DNA of 64,000 nt, taken from JACJWR01 sp964474045 (GTDB lineage Bacteria > Actinomycetota > Actinomycetes > S36-B12 > UBA10799). Under the pieces are notes generated by a model. The model saw nothing but the letters and a program-made list of their open reading frames with translations. It ran no database searches and had not been told where the DNA came from. The stretch covers positions 1 through 64,000 of the forward strand of contig CAYYRC010000006.1 of the NCBI GenBank assembly GCA_964474045.1, written 5' to 3'. Both the position numbers and the translations under genes were made by a program. Of the stretch, positions 15,708-23,071 are shown one piece after another; the first letter of the stretch is position 1, and each line of letters starts with the position of its first letter.

Positions 15708-16402
15708 GCCAGCTCGTCGGGATCGGCGCCGTCATCGCCGAGCTGAGGGAGGAGTTTCCCGAGCTCTCGGTGTCCAAGGTCAGGTTCTTGGAGGCCCAGG
15801 GGCTGCTCGCCCCCGTCCGGACGCGCTCGGGTTACCGGAAGTACTCCCAGGCCGACCGCGACCGGCTGCAGTACATTCTGCGGGCGCAGCGCGATCACTT
15901 CCTGCCGCTGAAGGTCATCGCCGAGCACCTCGACGCGATGGAGCGTGGCCTGCAGCCGCCGTCGCTGGTTGACCCGGCGCCGCAGCCGCCCGCGGTCGAG
16001 CCCAGCGCCACTGGGGCGGCGGATCCCGGCGTTCCGGTGGACGTGCGTATCAGCGAGGCCGAGCTCTTGCGTGTCTCCGGGCTGGCGCCGGCCGAGCTCA
16101 AAGAGGCTCAGGAGGCCGGCTTCGTGACGGCGGGCGCCGATGGCTTCTTCGGGATGTCGGACCTGGCCGCTGCGACGTCGGTCGCCGGGCTGCAGTCGTT
16201 CGGGCTGACGGTGCGGCACCTGCGGGGCGTGCGGCTGGCGGCAGAGCGCCAAGTCGGGATCATCGACCAGGTCGTGTCAGGTTCCAGGCCTGAGCCGCAG
16301 GCGCGGGCCGCTGCGGCCAATGAGGTTGCCGCGCTCATTGGACAGCTAGCCGGTTCGCTCGTCGCCGCCCACGTGCAGCGGGAGTACGGCGCTCCGTCCT
16401 GA
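15704..16402 (+). CDS. ftsR: MerR-family regulator, FtsR/Rv1828 type
   Basis: A 232-residue MerR-like regulator. The winged helix covers residues 1-75 (ELSVSKVRFLEAQGLLAPVR, RTRSGYRKYSQADRDRLQYI). The remainder is a Rv1828-type C-terminal domain rather than a metal-binding one; there are no cysteines. The GTG overlaps the garA stop (GTGA), so the two are translationally coupled. The Corynebacterium homologue FtsR activates ftsZ, which is the basis of the symbol; here it rests on family and synteny. Confidence 0.85.
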   Translation: MSQLVGIGAVIAELREEFPELSVSKVRFLEAQGLLAPVRTRSGYRKYSQADRDRLQYILRAQRDHFLPLKVIAEHLDAMERGLQPPSLVDPAPQPPAVEPSATGAADPGVPVDVRISEAELLRVSGLAPAELKEAQEAGFVTAGADGFFGMSDLAAATSVAGLQSFGLTVRHLRGVRLAAERQVGIIDQVVSGSRPEPQARAAAANEVAALIGQLAGSLVAAHVQREYGAPS

Positions 16403-16443
16403 GCTCGGGCGCAGAGGCGTTCGCCCGTGCCGCCGCGCGGGGG

Positions 16444-16449
16444 TAGAGT
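16444..16449 (+). promoter_or_regulatory. -10 hexamer of the bifunctional-nuclease-family gene
   Basis: TAGAGT at -12 to -7 from ATG 16456; predicted leaderless start. Confidence 0.5.
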
Positions 16450-16455
16450 CGGTGT

Positions 16456-16929
16456 ATGGAACCGCTTGAGGTCGTGGGCGTGCGGGTGGAGATGCCGTCC
16501 AACCAGCCTCTGGTGCTGTTGCGGGAGGTGGGCGGCGACCGCCACCTGCCGATCTGGATCGGCGCGGTGGAGGCCACTGCCATCGCCTTTGCCCAGGAAG
16601 GTGTCGAGCCGCCGCGGCCGCTGACCCATGACCTGCTGAAGGACCTGCTCGTGGCGCTGGGCCGATCGGTGCGCCAGGTGCGCATCACCGACCTGGTCGA
16701 TGGCGTCTTCTACGCTGTCATCGACCTCGGCGAGGGCGTCGAGGTCAGCGCGCGGCCGAGCGATGCCATCGCCCTTGCCCTGCGCTGCGATGCTCCCATC
16801 CTGGGTGACGAGCAGGTGTTGGAGGCCGCCGGGGTGCCGGTGGCCGACGACGAGGAAGACGAGGTCAAGGCCTTCCGGGAGTTCATCGAGAACGTCAGCC
16901 CTGAGGACTTCGAGCGGGGCGACGGGTAG
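16456..16929 (+). CDS. DUF151 / bifunctional nuclease (BFN) family protein
   Basis: A 157-residue protein of the DUF151 family, whose plant member has DNase/RNase activity. Visible blocks are LLREVGGDRHLPIWIGAVEATAIA, here at residues about 15-38 (quoted part: HLPIWIGAVEATAIA), PRPLTHDLLKDLL, and ARPSDAIALALRCDAPI near 98. The acidic tail is usual. Mycobacterial homologues sit between the same two MerR genes. Activity of the actinobacterial proteins is not something sequence can settle. Confidence 0.9.
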   Translation: MEPLEVVGVRVEMPSNQPLVLLREVGGDRHLPIWIGAVEATAIAFAQEGVEPPRPLTHDLLKDLLVALGRSVRQVRITDLVDGVFYAVIDLGEGVEVSARPSDAIALALRCDAPILGDEQVLEAAGVPVADDEEDEVKAFREFIENVSPEDFERGDG

Positions 16930-16943
16930 CCTCCGAGTTGAAG

Positions 16944-16974
16944 TGTAAATGTTCAGTTGAGGTTGATAGTTACA
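16944..16974. promoter_or_regulatory. Candidate MerR-type operator upstream of the second MerR gene
   Basis: In an unusually AT-rich patch, TGTAA (16944-16948) and TTACA (16970-16974) flank TTCAGTTGAGGTTGATAG, which has imperfect TCA...TGA arms and three GTTGA-like steps. The 31-bp dyad lies about 39 bp upstream of the -35 at 17013. It is a plausible site for either neighbouring MerR protein. Confidence 0.4.
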
Positions 16975-17012
16975 TCGTGGAGATTTGCCCGGTGTGTCTT
17001 GGTCGAATGTCG

Positions 17013-17041
17013 TTGACGGGCGCGGGTGGGGTGCCTAGCCT
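17013..17041 (+). promoter_or_regulatory. Promoter of the second MerR gene
   Basis: TTGACG (17013-17018), 17-bp spacer, TAGCCT (17036-17041): the best full promoter in the window. Six bases later is an in-frame GTG (17048), and 48 bp after that a second in-frame start, ATG 17096, with GAGGAGG (17083-17089) in front. Confidence 0.6.
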
Positions 17042-17095
17042 GCAGAAGTGCAGGTTGGCCGGGTACCTCCCGGGCGACTGTTGAGGAGGCGGCAG

Positions 17096-17716
17096 ATGAC
17101 GGGCAGCGACGAGTCGGGCAGCGACGGCACGCTGGGTCCAGCAGCCCTGGGGGTCGATGGCTCCGCCCAGGGGCTCGCCACCGGCACGCAGGAGGTGCTG
17201 TTCGACCTCGACGAGCAGGCCGACGACGACATCGGATACCGCGGCGCCACCGCGTGTGCCGCGGCCGGCATCACCTACCGGCAACTGGACTACTGGGCGC
17301 GGACCGGACTCCTCATCCCCAGCATCCGCTCGGCCAAGGGCTCGGGCAGCGCCCGGCTCTACTCGTTCCGGGACATCCTCGTGCTTCGGGTGATCAAGCG
17401 ACTGCTGGACACCGGCGTCTCGCTGCAGAACGTGCGCAAAGCGGTGGACCACCTGCGCGAGCGGGGCGTCGAGGACCTGTCGGCGATCACCCTGATGAGC
17501 GACGGGGCGACGATCTTCGAGTGCGTCACCGAGGACGAGGTCATCGACATCATGCGCGGCGGCCAGGGCGTCTTCGGCATCGCCATCGGGCGGGTGCGCT
17601 CGGAGGTTGCCGGCACGCTGGCCCGCTTCCCGCAGGAGAACCTCGACGGCGAGGTCGTGCTGCCCGAGGGCGTCACCGACGAGCTCGCCGCGCGGAGGTC
17701 CCGCAAGACCGGCTGA
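17096..17716 (+). CDS. MerR-family regulator, Rv1830/McdR type
   Basis: A 206-residue regulator with the winged helix at about 45-115 (YRGATACAAAGITYRQLDYW, then SGSARLYSFRDILVLRVIKR) and a C-terminal region starting LSAITLMSDGATIFE. It matches Rv1830, reported as a mycobacterial cell-division regulator. ATG 17096 has a strong GAGGAGG. GTG 17048, in frame and correctly placed for a leaderless start from the promoter at 17013-17041, would give 222 residues with an Arg-rich extension (PPGRLLRRRQ). Both starts may be used. gcvP follows after 59 bp. Confidence 0.85.
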   Translation: MTGSDESGSDGTLGPAALGVDGSAQGLATGTQEVLFDLDEQADDDIGYRGATACAAAGITYRQLDYWARTGLLIPSIRSAKGSGSARLYSFRDILVLRVIKRLLDTGVSLQNVRKAVDHLRERGVEDLSAITLMSDGATIFECVTEDEVIDIMRGGQGVFGIAIGRVRSEVAGTLARFPQENLDGEVVLPEGVTDELAARRSRKTG

Positions 17717-17762
17717 CAGGTTGGCCGGGCCGCGCCTGCGCAGGGCCGTCAGGGGGTCCGCG

Positions 17763-17768
17763 TATCCT
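17763..17768 (+). promoter_or_regulatory. Possible -10 hexamer of gcvP
   Basis: TATCCT seven bases before ATG 17776, suggesting a leaderless or near-leaderless transcript separate from the MerR gene. No good -35 is visible. Confidence 0.35.
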
Positions 17769-17775
17769 TGGCGCG

Positions 17776-20688
17776 ATGACTACGCCAGCTCCTCTGCAGC
17801 AGACCGCAGCCGGTGCCCCGGCTTTCCTCGACCGCCACCTGGGTCCACGACCGCAGGATGTGGCCACCATGCTGGCCGCCATCGGTGTCGCCAGCCTGGA
17901 CGAACTGATAGCGGCGGCCGTGCCGGCGGGGATCCGCACCCAGGGACTCGAGCTCCCGCCCGCGCTCAGCGAGGACGAGGCCGCGGCCGAGCTGCGCCGC
18001 CTGGCTGCGGCGAACGCGCCGCTCACGGCCATGATCGGCATGGGGTACTACGGCACTCGGACGCCTGCGGTGCTGCGCCGCAACATCCTGGAGGATCCGG
18101 GCTGGTACACCTCCTATACGCCGTATCAGCCGGAGATCTCGCAGGGGCGCCTGCAAGCCCTGCTGATGTTTCAGGACGTGGTCGCCGACCTGACGGGGTT
18201 GCCGCTGGCCAGCTCGTCGCTGCTGGACGAGCCCACCGCCGCAGCCGAGGCGATGGCCCTGGCCCGGCGGGTGTCCAAGGTGAAGTCGGATCGCTTCGCG
18301 GTGGACGCCGACACCCATCCGCAGACGCTGGCCGTGCTCGCGACCAGGGCCGAGCCGATCGGCATCGAGATCGAGCTCTACGACCCCCGCGACGAGGTTC
18401 CCCCAGTCGAAGTGTTCGGCGCGTTGTTGAGCAACCCGGGATCCAGCGGCGTCGTCTGGGACGCCGGGCCCGCCATCCAGGCGCTGCACGACCAGGGTGC
18501 GGTGGTGGCGGTCGCCACCGACCTGCTGGCCTGTGCAGTGCTGCAACCGCCGGGGGAGCAGGGCGCCGACATCGTGGTCGGCTCTGCCCAGCGGTTCGGC
18601 GTTCCCATGGGCTTCGGCGGCCCGCACGCCGGGTTCATGTCCGCCCGCGAGGCGTTCGCACGGTCGCTGCCCGGTCGGATCGTCGGGGTCAGCCTCGACG
18701 CCGACGGCCGCCCCGCATACCGGCTCGCCCTGCAGACCCGTGAACAGCACATCCGACGCGAGCGCGCCACCAGCAACATCTGCACGGCGCAGGTGCTACT
18801 GGCCATCGTTGCGGGGATGTATGCCGCCTACCACGGCCCGGATGGGCTGCGGGCCATCGCCACGGAGGTGGCGGCGAAGGCGGCCCAGCTGGGCGCGGCG
18901 CTCAGCGATCTGGGAGTGGAGCTGGAGCACCACGCCTACTTCGACACCGTGACCGCGGTCGTGCCGGGCGGTCGCGCTGCCGAGGTCGTGCGCGCCGCCC
19001 GGGCGCGGGGTGTCGACCTGCGGCTGGCCGACGCCGACCGCGTGGGTATCGCTGTGGACGAGACCACTCCGGAGCAGGCAGTCGCCGCCGTCGCGGCGGC
19101 CTTCGCGGATGTGCTCGGCGGCTCGGCGCCGCAGTTGCCGGAGTCGGCGCCCCTGCCGTTCCCGGAGGTGCTCGCGCGCACCTCGGACTACCTCACGCAT
19201 GAGTGGTTCGCCAGCTACCGCAGCGAGACGGCCATGATGCGGCTGCTGCGTCGCCTGTCCGACCACGACCTCGCCCTGGACCGGACCATGATCCCGCTGG
19301 GGTCGTGCACGATGAAGCTGAATGCCGCCACGGAGATGGAGCCCATCACCTGGCCCGGGTTCGCAGACCTGCACCCGTTCGCCCCGGCCGACGAGAGCCG
19401 CGGCTATGCCGAGCTCATCGACGCGCTGGAGTCGTGGCTGGCCGAGATCACCGGCTACGACGCCGTGTCGGTCCAGCCCAACGCGGGCAGCCAGGGGGAG
19501 TTCGCCGGGCTGCTCGCCATCCGCGCGTATCTCGCATCCCGGGGCGAGGGCGTGCGCGATGTCTGCCTCATCCCGTCCAGCGCGCACGGCACGAACGCGG
19601 CCAGCGCCGTCATGGCCGGCCTGCGGGTCGTGGTGGTGGCCTGCGACGAGCAGGGCAACGTCGATCTCGACGATCTGCGGGCCAAGATCGATGCCCATGC
19701 GGCCAGTCTCGCCGCCCTGATGATCACCTATCCCTCAACGCACGGAGTCTTCGAGGAGACGGTGCAGGAGGTCTGCGGGCTCGTCCACGCCGCCGGCGGG
19801 CAGGTCTATCTGGACGGCGCCAACCTCAACGCGCTCGTGGGCCTGGCGGCGCCGGGGGAGTTCGGCGCAGATGTGTCGCACCTCAACCTGCACAAGACGT
19901 TCTGCATCCCCCACGGCGGGGGTGGTCCCGGCGTCGGGCCGGTGGCCGTGCGGGCGCACCTGGCGCCGTTCCTGCCTGGGCACCCACTGCGCTCGGACGC
20001 GGGACCCGCGGGTCGCGGTTTCGACGACGGCGGCGTCGGACCGGTCAGCGGGGCGCCGTGGGGCAGCGCCGGGGTGCTGCCCATCCCCTATGCCTACATC
20101 CGCATGATGGGAGCCGAAGGCCTGACGGCTGCCACCCGGATGGCGATCCTCTCGGCGAACTACCTGGCCGCGAGGCTGGCGCCCTACTACCCCGTGCTCT
20201 ACTCGGGGCCGAGTGGCCTGGTCGCCCACGAGTGCATCATCGATCTGCGCCAGATCACCAAGGAGACCGGCGTCACCGTGGACGACGTGGCCAAGCGACT
20301 CATCGACTTCGGCTTCCACGCGCCGACAATGTCCTTCCCGGTCGCCGGGACGCTGATGATCGAGCCGACGGAGAGCGAGGACCTCGCCGAGCTCGACCGA
20401 TTCGTCGATGCCATGGCGGCGATCCGGGGCGAGATCGATCGGGTGGCGGCCGGTGAGTGGACGGCTGCCGATTCACCGCTGCGCCATGCGCCGCACACGG
20501 CACGCTGCGTGGTCGGCCCTTGGGATCGGACCTACACCCGCGAGGAGGGAGCGTTCCCGGCCGCGGGCGCGGGTGGGTCGGTGGAGCACAAGTACTGGCC
20601 GCCGGTGCGTCGCGTCGACAACGTCTACGGCGATCGCAACCTGCAGTGCGCCTGCCCGCCGCCCGAGGCCTTCCAGGACTCGCCATGA
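17776..20688 (+). CDS. gcvP: Glycine dehydrogenase (decarboxylating), GcvP
   Basis: P protein of the glycine cleavage system: PLP-dependent decarboxylation of glycine with transfer of the aminomethyl group to lipoyl-GcvH. At 970 residues it is the single-chain form (N- and C-halves fused). The PLP lysine is K707 in HLNLHKTFCIPHGGGGPG; FLDRHLGPRPQDVATML opens the family homology and GMGYYGTRTPAVLRRNIL follows. The open frame extends far upstream, but ATG 17776 fits the family N-terminus. The stop overlaps the next ATG (ATGA), so the DUF3068 gene is coupled to it. No glycine riboswitch is apparent upstream. Confidence 0.97.
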   Translation: MTTPAPLQQTAAGAPAFLDRHLGPRPQDVATMLAAIGVASLDELIAAAVPAGIRTQGLELPPALSEDEAAAELRRLAAANAPLTAMIGMGYYGTRTPAVLRRNILEDPGWYTSYTPYQPEISQGRLQALLMFQDVVADLTGLPLASSSLLDEPTAAAEAMALARRVSKVKSDRFAVDADTHPQTLAVLATRAEPIGIEIELYDPRDEVPPVEVFGALLSNPGSSGVVWDAGPAIQALHDQGAVVAVATDLLACAVLQPPGEQGADIVVGSAQRFGVPMGFGGPHAGFMSAREAFARSLPGRIVGVSLDADGRPAYRLALQTREQHIRRERATSNICTAQVLLAIVAGMYAAYHGPDGLRAIATEVAAKAAQLGAALSDLGVELEHHAYFDTVTAVVPGGRAAEVVRAARARGVDLRLADADRVGIAVDETTPEQAVAAVAAAFADVLGGSAPQLPESAPLPFPEVLARTSDYLTHEWFASYRSETAMMRLLRRLSDHDLALDRTMIPLGSCTMKLNAATEMEPITWPGFADLHPFAPADESRGYAELIDALESWLAEITGYDAVSVQPNAGSQGEFAGLLAIRAYLASRGEGVRDVCLIPSSAHGTNAASAVMAGLRVVVVACDEQGNVDLDDLRAKIDAHAASLAALMITYPSTHGVFEETVQEVCGLVHAAGGQVYLDGANLNALVGLAAPGEFGADVSHLNLHKTFCIPHGGGGPGVGPVAVRAHLAPFLPGHPLRSDAGPAGRGFDDGGVGPVSGAPWGSAGVLPIPYAYIRMMGAEGLTAATRMAILSANYLAARLAPYYPVLYSGPSGLVAHECIIDLRQITKETGVTVDDVAKRLIDFGFHAPTMSFPVAGTLMIEPTESEDLAELDRFVDAMAAIRGEIDRVAAGEWTAADSPLRHAPHTARCVVGPWDRTYTREEGAFPAAGAGGSVEHKYWPPVRRVDNVYGDRNLQCACPPPEAFQDSP

Positions 20689-21713
20689 GGCCCGCCGGGA
20701 TCATCCTGATCATCATCGGCGTGCTGGCTGCGGTCGCTGGCTTCGCAGCCCCGATGGTGGCGGGCAAGCTGGCCATCGACACCGTCAACGCAACCGACAC
20801 CACCACCAGCGGCCAGGGCGTGCTCGTGCGCAAGCTCAATACGAGCAAGCTGGCCTCCACGCCGGAGGATCCCTACGACACCAACGTGCCGATCCAGAGC
20901 ACCCGGCAGACCGTCGCCGACACTGAGGCCATGGCGCAGCCGGATGCGAAGAGCGCCGGCGCGACGGTCTTCAGCACCCGCAGCCTGACCAAGCAGACCG
21001 ACACGGGTGAGGAACTCGCCAGCAGCCAGGCGACCTTCGCCTTCGACCCCGAGAGCAGCGAGCTCATCAACTGCTGCGGGGCCAGCCTGGGCAACAGCAC
21101 GAATGTCAACTTCTCCGGCGTGATGCCGCTCAAATTCCCGTTCGACTCCCCGCAAGGCGATGTGCAGTTGTTCAACACCACCCTGCTCAAGCCCCAGGCC
21201 GCCACGTTCGCCGGGACAGTGGACGCCTACGGCATGTCGCTGTACCGCTATACCCAGTCCATCCCGCCGCAGCAGACCCCGGCGGAGCCGACCAAAGTCC
21301 CGGCGGCGCTGGCCCAGGGCGTCGTGGGGCGGCTCGCCCCGACGCTGGCCGACCAGGTGCCGGACACGGGCGATCTGGCCCTGTATGAGTGGTACTCGGC
21401 CGAGAACGAATACCTTGTCGAGCCCCTCACCGGCCAGATCGTCGACGGCAAGGTCGCCGACAAGACGACCTTCCGGCTCAACGGCGGCACCCAGGACATC
21501 GTCACCAAGGTCGAGACCCAGGCGTCGTCCGCCGAGGTCGAGGAGGGCGCAGCCCAGATCAAGCAGTCCGCGGACCTGTTGGCGCTCGTCTCCTCGTTGA
21601 AGCTCTGGCTGCTGGTCGCCGCCGCCGCACTGGTGGTGCTGGGCGTCGTGTTGCTGGTGCTGGCCGCCCGGCGGAACAGCCGCCGCCGCGCCGCGTTCGC
21701 CGAGGGTGGATAG
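20685..21713 (+). CDS. DUF3068 (PorA-like) membrane-anchored protein, first copy
   Basis: A 342-residue protein with an N-terminal helix (IILIIIGVLAAVAGFAAPMV), a large presumably extracytoplasmic domain and a C-terminal helix (about 305-330) followed by an RRNSRRRAA cytoplasmic tail. The domain matches DUF3068, placed by Pfam with a PorA family; porin function is not established. Marked blocks are SSELINCCGAS (vicinal cysteines), VMPLKFPFDSPQ, YRYTQSIPP and EYLVEPLTGQIVDG. Its ATG overlaps the gcvP stop, an odd partner for a cell-envelope protein. It is a paralogue of the next gene. Confidence 0.85.
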   Translation: MRPAGIILIIIGVLAAVAGFAAPMVAGKLAIDTVNATDTTTSGQGVLVRKLNTSKLASTPEDPYDTNVPIQSTRQTVADTEAMAQPDAKSAGATVFSTRSLTKQTDTGEELASSQATFAFDPESSELINCCGASLGNSTNVNFSGVMPLKFPFDSPQGDVQLFNTTLLKPQAATFAGTVDAYGMSLYRYTQSIPPQQTPAEPTKVPAALAQGVVGRLAPTLADQVPDTGDLALYEWYSAENEYLVEPLTGQIVDGKVADKTTFRLNGGTQDIVTKVETQASSAEVEEGAAQIKQSADLLALVSSLKLWLLVAAAALVVLGVVLLVLAARRNSRRRAAFAEGG

Positions 21714-21778
21714 CCCCTCCACCGCGACACAGGTAAAGGATCGTTGTCATTGAGCGGGCAAACGCCGCCGCCGTGCAC

Positions 21779-21784
21779 TAGCGT
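21779..21784 (+). promoter_or_regulatory. -10 hexamer of the second DUF3068 gene
   Basis: TAGCGT predicts a start near 21791. The leader would hold part of the small inverted repeat ACTGC-aaatc-GCAGT (21786-21800) and a GGAG before ATG 21821. Confidence 0.35.
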
Positions 21785-21820
21785 CACTGCAAATCGCAGT
21801 CAACGAGCGGAGCAATAGGC

Positions 21821-22903
21821 ATGAAGATAACTGGCATCATCCTCGTGGTGCTCGGCGTCCTGCTGGGCATCCTCGGATTGGTCGCACCCGTGATCGGGGC
21901 ATCGGTGGCCGTGGGCAAGGTGAACTCCACCGACTCCACCACCTATTCCACGGCCAAGGTCAAGTACCTCAACCAGGAGAAGTTGATCGCCGCGGTGACG
22001 GCCAACGACCCGAACGCCGCCTATGACACGGTCAACCTTGAGAGCACCCGCGTCACCAAGGCCGAGTCGGGCAACGCCGATGCCGAGAAGCAGGGCGCCA
22101 GCATCTTCAACACCGTCAGCGTGAACAAGCTGGCCGGCACCGACACGGTCTTCACGGCGAGCCCCGGCGGCGAGGCGATCTTCGCCTTCAACCCGAGCGA
22201 CAGCCAGCTGATCAACTGCTGCGGCGCCGGCACCCGCGCGATCGACCCGGCCACGGGGCAGCCCACCGGCGACTGGAACACGAACATCGACTTCCAGGGC
22301 GTCATGCCGCTGAAGTTCCCCTTCGCCTCGCCGCAGGACACCCTGCAGGTCTACAACGGCGACCTGCAGGCCCCCGTCGAGACCAAGTTCGCCGGCGAGG
22401 TCGAGCAGTACGGCATGAAGCTCTACAAGTACACGCAGAGCATCCCGCCGACGCAGCTGCCCGGTAAGCCGCTGCTCGAGGTGCCCATGAGCCTGGCCAA
22501 GGTCGCCGTGGGCGTGTTCGCCCCGGCGCAGGCGCCGCTGCTGGACTCGCTCCCGCAGGACCAGAACGTCGCCCTGTACCGCTTCACCTCGCAGGAGAAC
22601 ACCTTCCTCGTGGAGCCCCTGAGCGGCCAGATCGTGGACGGCCAGCTGACGAACAAGGACACCGCCCGCCTCAACAACGGTGATGTCGACATCCTCACGG
22701 TCGCCGAGCTGGAGGGCCAGAGCGCCAACGTCGAGGAGGGTGCGGCTGAGATCAAGTCCTCGGCCGACCTGCTCGCCCTGGTCGGCATCGCGACCCCGAT
22801 CCTCATCGGACTCGGTGTCATCCTGCTGATCATCGGCATCATCCTGCTGGTGATGGCGAGCCGGAAGAAGAAGGCCGCGGCCTCAGCCGCAGCGTCCTCC
22901 TAG
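21821..22903 (+). CDS. DUF3068 (PorA-like) membrane-anchored protein, second copy
   Basis: A 360-residue paralogue of the preceding product with the same plan: N-terminal helix (IILVVLGVLLGILGLVAPVI), exported domain, C-terminal helix (IATPILIGLGVILLIIGIIL) and a KKK-rich tail. Shared blocks include DSQLINCCGAG, VMPLKFPF, YKYTQSIPP and TFLVEPLSGQIVDGQ. It has its own promoter and Shine-Dalgarno, 107 bp after copy one, and ends at a strong hairpin. The tandem arrangement indicates a local duplication that has diverged considerably. Confidence 0.87.
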   Translation: MKITGIILVVLGVLLGILGLVAPVIGASVAVGKVNSTDSTTYSTAKVKYLNQEKLIAAVTANDPNAAYDTVNLESTRVTKAESGNADAEKQGASIFNTVSVNKLAGTDTVFTASPGGEAIFAFNPSDSQLINCCGAGTRAIDPATGQPTGDWNTNIDFQGVMPLKFPFASPQDTLQVYNGDLQAPVETKFAGEVEQYGMKLYKYTQSIPPTQLPGKPLLEVPMSLAKVAVGVFAPAQAPLLDSLPQDQNVALYRFTSQENTFLVEPLSGQIVDGQLTNKDTARLNNGDVDILTVAELEGQSANVEEGAAEIKSSADLLALVGIATPILIGLGVILLIIGIILLVMASRKKKAAASAAASS

Positions 22904-22920
22904 CCGCCGCTGCAACGACC

Positions 22921-22957
22921 CGCGAGGGGCAACCGGTCCGACCGGTTGCCCCTCGCG
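22921..22957 (+). terminator. Perfect 17-bp stem, 3-nt loop hairpin after the DUF3068 pair
   Basis: CGCGAGGGGCAACCGGT (22921-22937), loop ccg, then its exact reverse complement (22941-22957). No T-run follows, as is common for actinobacterial terminators. It separates the DUF3068 genes from the rpsA promoter 24 bp downstream. Confidence 0.8.
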
Positions 22958-22980
22958 GCCGTCTGTACCCCCGCACCCGC

Positions 22981-22986
22981 TAGACT
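22981..22986 (+). promoter_or_regulatory. -10 hexamer of rpsA
   Basis: TAGACT about 86 bp before ATG 23072. The predicted leader of about 80 nt could allow autogenous control by S1, though no specific structure was recognised. Confidence 0.45.
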
Positions 22987-23071
22987 CACGCGTGCGAGTG
23001 CCTGGCTTCGGCCGGGCTCATCTGCGCCTGTCTCCCATATCCTCACCCACCCATCCGGAGTCCCCAACTAC

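Noticed and set aside
17717..17775. Glycine riboswitch before gcvP
   Set aside because: The 59-bp gap is too short for even one glycine aptamer and shows none of its conserved helices.
22992..23071. Leader peptide ORF from GTG 22992 before rpsA
   Set aside because: It has no Shine-Dalgarno, is out of frame with rpsA and runs on into rpsA as a Pro/Ser/Thr-rich shadow; the -10 spacing is five, not six.
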